Source: Nectonema munidae (taxonomy: Eukaryota > Nematomorpha > Nectonematoida > Nectonematidae). Taken from it: 64,000 bases of DNA. The notes under the pieces were generated by a model. It did not search any database, was not told the DNA's origin, and worked only from the letters and a program-made list of their open reading frames with translations. A program made the position numbers and the translations under genes. This document shows, in pieces, positions 59,901-64,000 of the stretch; within the stretch, counting starts at the first letter, position 1, and every line of letters starts with the position of its first letter. The DNA is taken from NCBI GenBank assembly GCA_030549495.1, contig JAUIRK010000945.1, positions 1,633,501-1,697,500 of the forward strand, given 5' to 3'.

Positions 59901-62900
59901 TAGGAAATATATTCTTTTATATAAAGTATAAGTGGTCAGAAATTTTGGGCTGCTGTCCAGCGGGTCACAATAAAATTTGATTAATAAATTGCAAAAATAA
60001 TTTTTTTATTTATCCACGGTTATTTTGCTTGATTGAAAGGATGTGAAATTGTTTCAGAACGTCCATGTTCAAAATTTGAATCTAAAAGTAGGATTTTTTA
60101 ATTTCTTCCAACTTCTAATTAAAATATATATATATATATTAGTCTGCCAGGACCACACGTATACTCTGTATGTTATGCATTTTATTTTTTACATATTTTT
60201 TACGCTATACTATATATTTTATATACTCTTTTTATTCTCTCCCATTGTCTTTCCAGACCGCTAATATTTTTGTAAATATGAACCCCTGTCACCTCATCTG
60301 AATGAAAATTTTTGGCAGTTAACTGATTATTATTATTACTTTATACTTTCTCATTAATGATCTTGCATTCTTACTCTCATCTTTAGAAAACTATGCCATT
60401 CCACCTGATGGTTCAGGCAAATGTCAGTATCCGGATCCTGACGTCACATCTTATCAATACGATCCCACTTCCGGCTTTTACTATGATCCAGCAATCTGCC
60501 TTTACTACGATTCCAATTCTACCGTAAAAATGTTCTTTTAATTACTTATTTTTTCGGAGTATAACTCCTTTTTTTTTATATAAAAAGTTTTCAGACACTT
60601 CCTCTTCTCCCCTTTGAACCATTTTATCAAAGTGGACCCCATACTTAATTAAGGGCCCCTTGCAATCACTGACAGAGTTAATTTTTGAAGCAATTACTTT
60701 ATTCTAAGAGCTTCTAATTCTAAAACGAAATTGTTTGAGAAACCATTTCTCAAAAAAACTATTTTTGAAATAAAGAAGCCAAAAAAGTCTGTTTTTTATA
60801 AAAAAAATTGTGCACACAAAGCAGTGGATCTGCACGTCCTTTTCTTTAATAATAATAACTTTTTTTTTTTAAAAAAATTGTAATATATTTTTTTTAATTA
60901 CAATAGTTATTAAAAAATTATTGTTGTTGAAGGGATCCATGATTTATTTATTTATAAACGGCAAAATTTACTATTTTCTTTACACTAGTTATATCATACA
61001 TGATATCCTTTATTGTAACATAATCTGCAATCATGGTAGCACTTTTCGTTAAATTGATTTTTTGAAGGTCCCTAAAAAGAAATATTCTCAGTACCATGAG
61101 GGAGAAAATAACTGCCCTATACCCAAGATCGTCTTTTGAATTAACAAGTCTATACGAGGATGTTGCTAACAAACCTTCAGAAAGTCTTAAGTTAAAATTT
61201 TCCAAATCTCGATTTATCAGGACCATTCTTTAAAAATGGCTTTCATGGTTAAGCTATTAAATATTGCTTTTTTTTAATACAGCCGAATCGATATATCAAT
61301 AAATTGAGCGAGCTCAATCTACAAATGCCGTAATAGCAATGAAGAAGAAACGAGTTCTTGAGTTCATTAGACTGTTCATGCTAATCAAACCAATAACACC
61401 GTTGGATTTAGTTTTACTTGATGTACCCATATCAGAGCTTAGTCTTCACATCCCAACTATTTAGGGTTAAAGTTTTAAATAAGTGAATTGTCGCCGACAA
61501 TCAGCTTTATCAAACAAACACTTGGAGAAAATCAAGTGAAGAGGAATGACTAGTATGGGTGGTTGATCACGTGGTAATAGGTGAAGACTGCCCTTTAGAG
61601 ATACGATATGAAGATATTAGCTTCTGACAATGAAGATAGAGAAGATTATTGTGAAGGCACATGTGTATGTAGACATTTATTTCCGTGTTAGCTCTTGAAT
61701 AATTAATAAGTCTAAAAATGTTTACATTTAGATAGTCATTCATAGCACATTTTGTAATGATAATTGGTTTGTCTTTTTGTTGGAAAACAGCGTATATTTA
61801 CTTTTATTTTAATAGCACCATTCTTTAACAGGATTCAAGTCATGCCTAATGATGATATCAGATGATTTTTATAGGAATGAAAGAGGAGCTATAATTGTAA
61901 CATCATTTGCAAATAAGTAAGCAGTTATAAACTTTATAATGAAAATTTTATAACAACACGATAGTTCGTCTCCTCAAGGCTTCTCCAGGCATTAATATAC
62001 ATCGAGCAAATATATAATGAAGTATAAAAACTTCTCACGCCTTTTACGAGATGCAGCCAATCACAATTGCCCTATTCTTAATCCATCAAACTATACGGCA
62101 ATACCAAAAATAAGAGCGACCCAAATATGCACCCTTGTGGCACACCTCTTTCCATTTTTGTTGCTTGCGATGTAAAACGATTAATAAATTATTTCATAAA
62201 AAAAATCGATTTAATAAATTCGATTTTAAACAATTTAGCGAGAAGAATAGAATCGAAAAAACTTTGAGAGATGGAAGAATACAGCCACGACTTCATCTAT
62301 TTTTTTTAATAGCCATGCCGATGATTGTTATTTCTGCCTCACTAAAATCAAAGCTTTCAAACATGCATCCAGAACAAAAATTTTGTATCCAAATCTTCCG
62401 TCAGCTATCAGACCTTTTTTTTATCATTCTGATGATTACCCAGTACCTGATTTTGATTACCCTTTTTAAATACAAGGTGAAAAAAAGTTTATAACAATTA
62501 TAAAAAAATTTTTTTTTTTAATATAAGTAAAACTTTAGATATCCTGAAACAATTTGAAAAAGTTTGAAACTCTTTTACATGAATTGAAAGTAAATAATAA
62601 AAAAAAATTTTCTAATAATATCAAAGATGACAATCAGCTTATTTAATGTTTTTCCAAAATATCTGCGGTTAATTTGCATTCGATCTTAAGACAGTTTTAT
62701 CAAAGTCAAAAAAAGATTTCATCATATTTGCTGCAGAATGAAAAATGCTTAGAAAATTTATGTCAGTTGTTAGGCCATTATCATCAGCAATACTTATTAA
62801 ACAATTGTTCTCTTGCTTGACCAGAATTCACTTTCTCCAAACATCTTTATTATTAAGAAGAAATTTTTTACTAATGTGAAATTATCATGAGAGAACACGT

Positions 62901-64000
62901 AAAAAAATATTCTGAAAAATGATTTTAAATTTGCGAATAATCATACATATAGAAGCATTCATTTATTAATTATAAACAAATTAAAATTTTTACCAGAAAG
63001 ATATTGGAAACACACAATGTTAGAATAGAATTTAATTCATGCAGAATCAATTAATGCCGTATACAATATAGTTCGATAAGTCATTAATGCAGTGGATATT
63101 ACTTCAACAGGTGGTCTAGTGGTAAGAACGTGGTCTCTCGATCCAAATGTTCTGGGTTCGATTCCTGATTGTGATTATTCTTACCATTTGTCCAGCTATG
63201 AAGAAAAATGTGCTTTATGAAAAGTTTCTTGTTTCTAATGAGTATGGATTCCAAATCTTGACTGTTCATGATGATGATCTGACTTTCAAATGATAAAAAA
63301 ATGATATTTCTCAGAAAGTCAGTATTATTCTGGTACTTGAGTCTAACTAAACCAATAATTCAATACTACAGGTATATGATATGAGAAATATTTACATAGG
63401 AACTTTAAAACAGGAAGAACATAAATATCGTGGAACTGCGTTGAACTGATAAAAATAAGATATTGTGTGTGAAATATAAGGCCATTTAAAAATGACTTAT
63501 TTTTTTTGCAAAACAGAAACCTTATTCCCATCATAAACTTGATTTGTGTATATATCCTTAAGAAAGGTTAAATAATATTTTTCTTTCATTTTCTATATTA
63601 TCTATTTGACGGAATCCTAGGTTATGTAAACCTAGTATCTAACCGACCTTACTCACGCCCCATTTCATTAGAAAATATGGACGACAAGTAAGATTTTTAA
63701 ATTCTACCAATTTTCTATATAAAATATATAGGAGTTTGGTGAGACCTCGTATGGTTTGTTTACTTTTGTACGCTACATATACAAGTTTTCGATTTTTGGT
63801 GTCTCCCATTGCCTTGCCAGACCACAACTATTTTTGTAAATTAGTTTGCTAGGTTTTTTATTGGGTATAGCCGTCAATTGAAAAAAAAACTTCCATATGA
63901 TGAATGCAGGAATTGTGATGTATTTTCTCTTTCCTAGTACTTCTTCAATGCATACACCAACTCCTACATGTACTGGGATGGCAGTCGCAAGACGTATCTT
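32876..64000 (+). CDS. RBM5/10-like: RBM5/RBM10-type RNA-binding splicing regulator, twelve exons, runs off the right edge
   Basis: Nuclear pre-mRNA splicing regulator of the RBM5/6/10 family, which acts at early spliceosomal complexes and on exon choice. Assembled from exons 32876-32928, 40646-40814, 42210-42446, 44825-44894, 47091-47164, 47228-47332, 58378-58438, 58617-58682, 59489-59618, 59673-59899, 60387-60523 and 63938 onward. Every junction keeps reading phase. Domains: acidic then RS-rich N-terminus (1-74), serine-rich linker, RRM1 (about 138-222; RNP1 SRGFGFVEF), RanBP2-type zinc finger (W232, then CTKC and CFKC), RRM2 (about 280-365), and OCRE (SYQYDPTSGFYYDP through YMYWDG). The order RRM1-zinc finger-RRM2-OCRE is diagnostic of the family. 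The C-terminal C2H2 finger and G-patch should lie beyond the window. Introns of up to 11 kb hold transposons. No exon seems missing, but there is no transcript evidence. RBM5 versus RBM10 cannot be decided. Confidence 0.9.
32929..34740. other. RBM intron 1, left part: nothing recognised
   Basis: AT-rich intronic sequence without identifiable repeats or frames. Confidence 0.4.
34741..34815 (-). repeat. SINE family 1, variant fragment
   Basis: GAAGAAGGCTTGCTGCTG, then GAGACCTTGTGGTATC and a GTGAGCTTACTCACG end. It matches the variant at 55135-55275 in the tRNA-like part and the standard family at its end. Confidence 0.5.
34903..35032 (-). mobile_element. TTAA-flanked piggyBac-type MITE, family P1, copy 2
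   Basis: 130 bases with TTAA on both sides (34899-34902, 35033-35036) and terminal inverted repeats CCCATTTA...TAAATGGG. The internal GTCTGC motifs are the complement of the GCAGACGAT motifs in copy 1 at 15587. TTAA duplications identify piggyBac-type mobilisation. Lies in RBM intron 1. Confidence 0.75.
35320..35418 (-). repeat. SINE family 1, copy C
   Basis: Contains TTGTATCGAACTTTGAAAAA, then GCGGGATCGAACTT, GTTATCGAAACCCAGTACC and TTACTCACGCC. 5'-complete in the sense orientation; the far end is lost. Confidence 0.7.
35455..35725. mobile_element. hAT-type MITE, family H1
   Basis: 271 bases with inverted ends CAGGAGTCACCAAACT and AGTTTGGTGACCCCTG and flanking 8-bp duplications TTCTATAG/TTCTATAC (7 of 8). 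The interior has CGGGTCAGATCCAGCCCGC near the left and CCGGCCCG near the right. The ends and 8-bp duplications are those of hAT elements. Noncoding. Confidence 0.78.
35740..37085. other. RBM intron 1: nothing recognised
   Basis: Only short random frames. No repeat family of this window was matched here. Confidence 0.35.
37095..37437. mobile_element. hAT-type MITE, family H2, perfect 8-bp target duplication
   Basis: 343 bases with inverted ends (CAGTGTGGTTCCCAAAC at left, GTTTGGGAAACACTG at right) and an identical flanking GGCTAGAC at 37087-37094 and 37438-37445. It contains an AT microsatellite. The left end resembles the edge of the hAT relic at 51403, which may belong to a related family. 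Confidence 0.85.
37450..40640. other. RBM intron 1, right part
   Basis: No coding exon seen. A hAT-end-like string (CCATGGTTCCAAACTTTTTT, about 39339) has no partner end. A GC-richer patch at 39770-39980 with a 64-codon frame is unidentified. Confidence 0.35.
40646..40814 (+). CDS. RBM5/10-like exon 2 (RS-like, basic)
   Basis: Follows acceptor TTTTTTAAATAG and ends at donor GTAAAC, phase 0. Rich in Arg-Ser and Lys (KRKKRWDHEKYD, SRDSRSRKHESS, SGRSSSRRSREKSEEH), like the N-terminus of RBM5/10. Confidence 0.8.
41920..42010 (+). repeat. Dispersed repeat R2 copy in RBM intron 2
   Basis: GAGTCGGTATCTAATAAAATTTAGCAG followed by a TTTCAAATAATAA block is like GTGTCGGTATCTAAGG onward at about 7140-7260. 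A diverged dispersed repeat of unknown class, immediately upstream of exon 3. Confidence 0.4.
42210..42446 (+). CDS. RBM5/10-like exon 3 (linker and start of RRM1)
   Basis: Acceptor ACTTTTTAG, donor GTATGA, 79 codons, phase 0 at both ends. The end encodes CCVMLRNLPSMLEESE, the first beta strand (RNP2) and helix 1 of RRM1, like IMLRGLP in RBM5. The rest is a Ser/Gly/Asn-rich linker. Confidence 0.83.
42896..43440. mobile_element. MITE-like element with about 40-bp terminal inverted repeats
   Basis: The left end (AAAAAATGCCCCCAATTAAA then AAGTAGGAAAAAATGCC) and the right end (GGGGGCATTTTTTCCTACTT then TTTAATTTGGGGGATTTTTA) are inverted copies. The interior repeats the AAAAATGCCCC motif. Possible target-site-like flanks are ACTTTTTATGGTG at left and ACTTTTTATATGGTG at right. 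Superfamily unknown. Lies in RBM intron 3. Confidence 0.6.
43623..44225 (-). mobile_element. piggyBac element relic with most of the transposase deleted
   Basis: Two minus-strand pieces of one transposase. 44004-44225 encodes the acidic N-terminus (ETLKEACGIIEESNIQ, then RPDNLTDEEEFSGNN), and 43623-43811 encodes the C-terminal side of the catalytic region, with the hallmark YNLYMGGVDLLDKGVSLYRN. The central catalytic core is absent, so it is a nonautonomous internally deleted copy. Terminal repeats and TTAA sites were not located. Sits in RBM intron 3. Confidence 0.75.
44226..44824. other. Remainder of RBM intron 3
   Basis: AT-rich. TCTCCCGCGTGGTATTGCCAGACCAC at about 44640 resembles repeat R3 (60200, 63790). 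Confidence 0.35.
44825..44894 (+). CDS. RBM5/10-like exon 4 (middle of RRM1)
   Basis: Acceptor TTTGTTTTCTTTTAG, donor GTATTT. Encodes LATELRNMKLSFKSVRIIKH followed by KET and the first base of Gly, aligning with the DVRLMKRKTG strand of RBM5. Confidence 0.85.
44895..47090. other. RBM intron 4
   Basis: No exon recognised. The frames at 45158-45364 and 46503-46838 look random or repeat-derived. The block at 46362-46425 (ATAGACGCGC, then AATATTTGAAAT) recurs near 13460. Confidence 0.35.
47091..47164 (+). CDS. RBM5/10-like exon 5 (RNP1 of RRM1)
   Basis: Acceptor ATACTTTTAG. Completes the Gly codon, then LSRGFGFVEFNLLADAIRWM (RNP1 and helix 2). The donor GTTTTC at 47165 is weak, but phase and homology on both sides support it. 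The intron is 63 bp. Confidence 0.82.
47228..47332 (+). CDS. RBM5/10-like exon 6 (end of RRM1, start of zinc finger)
   Basis: Acceptor CACTATTTTAG, donor GTATTA, 35 codons. Encodes GCFLLKGKCKIFMCYDANK (last strand), a Ser-rich linker and SEWYCTK, the Trp and first Cys of the RanBP2-type finger (WLCNK in RBM5). Confidence 0.85.
47497..47734 (+). repeat. LTR-like repeat, copy 2 (fossil)
   Basis: A diverged partner of 13635-13897: starts TGTTTGTCACG and ends ACTAACA. The next bases (AAGTCAGAATTGGTTCGACC) match those beyond copy 1 (AGGTTAGAATCGGGTCGCC). No retroelement coding sequence adjoins it. Old, and the family is unknown. Confidence 0.35.
48326..48478 (+). repeat. Left MULE terminal array, ten 15-bp units
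   Basis: Units of CGACATTTCATCACA with C/T variants at two positions (CACTTCATC, CACTTTATC). The fourth unit is 16 bases and the ninth 17. The inverted counterpart is at 50975-51140. Confidence 0.93.
49160..50565 (-). pseudogene. MULE transposase with FLYWCH zinc finger, four frame breaks
   Basis: Cut-and-paste transposase. From the ATG at 50565: a FLYWCH finger (NNCEYYKHRKNKDNSIRWRC, SEYQKRKCNAF, later H-S-H), a linker, then the MULE DDE domain: WIADGTFKVVP (first Asp), QILLDFEIAAMTEF (second Asp), the GCFFHLSQN Cys-His motif and RTTNAVEGWHYSLQYLF (conserved Glu near the end). About 470 codons, normal for the family. The frame shifts four times, near 50410, 49925, 49735 and 49430; most breaks lie in or beside runs of A or G, so assembly homopolymer errors are as likely as true decay. 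No in-frame stop was seen inside the pieces. Confidence 0.88.
50975..51140 (+). repeat. Right MULE terminal array, about eleven units
   Basis: Tandem TGTGATGAAGTGTCG and TGTGATGAAATGTCG variants, the reverse complement of the left array. Unit order and variants differ from the left array, so the two ends have diverged by unit gain, loss or conversion. Confidence 0.93.
51403..53480 (-). mobile_element. hAT transposon relic with ZBED-like transposase
   Basis: Minus strand: a BED-finger start (53176-53469; HPMCLLCEKILSNEAMKPSR), a body fragment (52880-53179; LQLDELTLPGNDEVLLLGY, the catalytic-Asp region), a mid fragment (52483-52755; RRSLDDRSLQRFMAYLKK, CVIHRQLL) and the hAT C-terminal dimerisation region (51741-52232; FPTSYLVERGFSAVTRLFLK). 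The frames are broken by several shifts and stops and by a 38-bp tandem duplication. The left boundary CAATGGTTCCCAAAC (51403) is hAT-like, but no matching right end or 8-bp duplication was found. Inactive. Confidence 0.85.
53178..53253. repeat. 38-bp tandem duplication inside the hAT relic
   Basis: The unit AATGAGATATTGTATGAAGA and the next 18 bases occur twice in direct succession with almost no difference. 38 is not a multiple of three, so it breaks the transposase frame. Its near identity makes it a recent event. Confidence 0.85.
53946..54029 (-). pseudogene. LINE reverse-transcriptase fragment with YADD box
   Basis: The minus strand reads NTMIDEILEVIKEEMKEILY followed by ADDIVLIA, the catalytic YADD strand of a non-LTR reverse transcriptase. 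A stop follows. Only this short part survives; the clade is unclear. Confidence 0.6.
54030..55130. other. RBM intron 6: nothing recognised
   Basis: No exon or repeat of the window's known families could be supported. Confidence 0.35.
55135..55275 (-). repeat. SINE family 1, variant copy H
   Basis: GAACTATGAGCAAAGAAGGC then CTCGAACCTGAGACCTTG and TATCCAAGCCAAGC. It aligns with copy D (55694) over the body, but the tRNA-like part differs, which marks a subfamily. Confidence 0.55.
55694..55844 (-). repeat. SINE family 1, copy D (near full length)
   Basis: From AAAGGTACCGTTGGGTGTTT through TGTATCGAACTATGAGGAAA, the B-box complement GCGGGATCGAACCC and TTATCGAAACCC to TACTCACGCTCCC. About 150 bases, the reverse complement of copy A. 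Confidence 0.75.
55905..55985 (-). repeat. Dispersed repeat R4, copy 1 (possible LINE debris)
   Basis: TCGCCTTTTACGAGATGCAA then CAATAGCCGTATGGGAAACT matches 62035-62110. At the second copy the adjoining minus-strand frame looks like a worn RT motif, so both may be LINE pieces. Confidence 0.35.
56274..56337 (-). repeat. SINE family 1, copy E (internally deleted)
   Basis: Both ends are present (GGTACCGTAGGGTGTTTTCT and ACCATACTCACGCCCC) but the B-box region between is deleted. Confidence 0.6.
56400..58377. other. RBM intron 6, right part
   Basis: A possible degraded hAT-type pair of ends at 56407 (CAGTCATTCTCAATC) and 57001 lacks target duplications. Overlapping frames on both strands at 57276-57686 and 57935-58275 are unexplained but show no recognised domain. 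Confidence 0.35.
58378..58438 (+). CDS. RBM5/10-like exon 7 (rest of zinc finger)
   Basis: Acceptor CAATTCTTTAG, donor GTATTA. Encodes CRGCNYKQRTTCFKCETTKE. With exon 6 this gives W-Y-C-T-K-C...N...C-F-K-C, a full RanBP2 finger split across an 11-kb intron. Confidence 0.87.
58617..58682 (+). CDS. RBM5/10-like exon 8 (linker)
   Basis: Acceptor TTTTGTGTTTAG, donor GTAAGG. Encodes ESDFLLPIGKEGLSQASFDP then CH and one base of the next codon. Phase 1 at both junctions links exons 7 and 9. Confidence 0.75.
58862..59125. repeat. Tandem duplication of about 105 bp in RBM intron 8
   Basis: TTCATATTTTGCTAGATGTA onward, including CCTCATTCGGGGAGACGATG and ATAAGTTATTACCTATA, appears at about 58936 and again at about 59044. 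CATCTCCAACCTGTATACCACG just to the left is a third partial unit. Confidence 0.8.
59489..59618 (+). CDS. RBM5/10-like exon 9 (first half of RRM2)
   Basis: Acceptor ATCTTTATAG. Encodes ILLIRGLSDYSTENSILNSL (RNP2 and helix 1), then strands 2 and 3 up to DPQTNIT. The donor GTGGGC at 59619 is atypical but restores RNP1 with the next exon. Confidence 0.78.
59619..59672 (+). other. 54-bp phase-neutral intron inside RRM2
   Basis: GTGGGC...TTTTCCTTTTCAG. Length is a multiple of three and it has no in-frame stop, so retention would add 18 residues inside RNP1. Removing it gives KHYCYLEF, aligned with the RNP1 of other RRMs. Confidence 0.7.
59673..59899 (+). CDS. RBM5/10-like exon 10 (second half of RRM2)
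   Basis: Acceptor CTTTTCCTTTTCAG, donor GTAGGA. Encodes KHYCYLEFPSVLNATRAFSV (degenerate RNP1 and helix 2), then LEIDGKTVLVSYA, matching LKIDGKTIGVDFA of RBM5, then a linker. Confidence 0.85.
60105..60290 (+). repeat. Dispersed repeat R3, copy 1
   Basis: Ends TCTCCCATTGTCTTTCCAGA then CCGCTAATATTTTTGTAAAT, matching 63700-63845 (TCTCCCATTGCCTTGCCAGA then CCACAACTATTTTTGTAAAT). Contains a TA microsatellite. Class unknown. Confidence 0.55.
60387..60523 (+). CDS. RBM5/10-like exon 11 (first part of OCRE)
   Basis: Acceptor CTCATCTTTAG, donor GTAAAA. Encodes NYAIPPDGSGK, then SYQYDPTSGFYYDPAICLYY and DSNST, the aromatic repeats of an OCRE domain. Confidence 0.9.
60524..63110. other. RBM intron 11
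   Basis: No exon recognised. It contains repeat R4 copy 2 at 62035-62110. A minus-strand frame near 62110-62160 (KEVCHKGAYLGRSYF) faintly recalls the GVPQGxxLGPxLF motif of LINE RT. Confidence 0.35.
63117..63240 (+). repeat. tRNA-like SINE, family 2, copy 2
   Basis: A-box-like TGGTCTAGTGGTAAGAACG and B-box GGTTCGATTCC are followed by TTTGTCCAGCTATGAAG, matching 2952-3060. The flanks do not pair as an acceptor stem, so it is a SINE and not a tRNA gene. Confidence 0.6.
63618..63664 (-). repeat. SINE family 1, copy F (end fragment)
   Basis: AGTATCTAACCGACCTTACT then CACGCCCC matches the 5' end, in sense, of SINE family 1. Confidence 0.55.
63700..63845 (+). repeat. Dispersed repeat R3, copy 2
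   Basis: Diverged partner of 60105-60290 in the same intron, next to SINE fragment F. Confidence 0.5.
63938..64000 (+). CDS. RBM5/10-like exon 12 (end of OCRE, truncated by window edge)
   Basis: Acceptor TCTCTTTCCTAG. Encodes YFFNAYTNSYMYWDGSRKTY, the second half of OCRE (YYYNSLTQQYLYWDG in RBM5), in phase with exon 11. Continues past the window. Confidence 0.9.

Noticed and set aside
59377-59931. A single 184-codon gene at this position
   Set aside because: The frame is exons 9 and 10 of the RBM gene read through a 54-bp intron plus flanking intron sequence.
63117-63190. tRNA gene with A- and B-box
   Set aside because: No acceptor-stem pairing or anticodon arm. The segment continues into sequence shared with another copy at 2952, so it is a SINE.

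Overview
This is an AT-rich stretch of an animal nuclear genome, almost certainly an invertebrate. Evidence: spliceosomal introns of 54 bp to 11 kb, metazoan protein families (CHCHD4/Mia40, SETD1, SLC7 light chain, RBM5/10) and animal transposons (I-group and jockey/CR1-like LINEs, piggyBac, hAT with a ZBED-like transposase, a FLYWCH-finger MULE, tRNA-derived SINEs). The phylum cannot be fixed from sequence alone. The RBM and SLC7 proteins look quite diverged, which suggests a fast-evolving lineage.

Layout. 0.8-1.1 kb (minus): terminal exon of the mitochondrial import oxidoreductase CHCHD4/Mia40. 9.1-12.7 kb (minus): a SET1/SETD1 H3K4 methyltransferase with about 1200 codons in one exon. 12.8-31.2 kb: a repeat-rich block holding SINEs, TTAA-flanked piggyBac-type MITEs, LTR-like debris and three damaged LINEs, one of which carries two nested insertions. 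31.3-32.8 kb (plus): an intronless SLC7-type amino-acid transporter light chain. 32.9 kb to beyond the right edge (plus): an RBM5/RBM10-type splicing regulator that I pieced together from twelve exons in matching phase (RS-like N-terminus, RRM1, RanBP2 zinc finger, RRM2, OCRE). It spans more than 31 kb because its introns are full of transposons, including an internally deleted piggyBac, a 2.83 kb MULE with minisatellite terminal inverted repeats and a perfect 10-bp target duplication, and a decayed hAT.

How the genes relate. SET1 (chromatin), RBM5/10 (splicing), Mia40 (mitochondrial disulfide relay) and SLC7 (amino-acid exchange) do not form a pathway. The transporter stop codon and the RBM start codon are only 119 bp apart on the same strand, with a poly(A) signal followed by a splice-acceptor-like site between them. 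That is the layout expected of an operon resolved by spliced-leader trans-splicing, or of very tight tandem genes.

The most interesting items are the MULE with tandem-repeat inverted ends, the SLC7 protein lacking the cysteine that normally tethers the light chain to its SLC3 heavy chain, the operon-like junction, a 54-nt in-frame intron that splits the RNP1 motif of RRM2, and the families of SINEs and TTAA MITEs.
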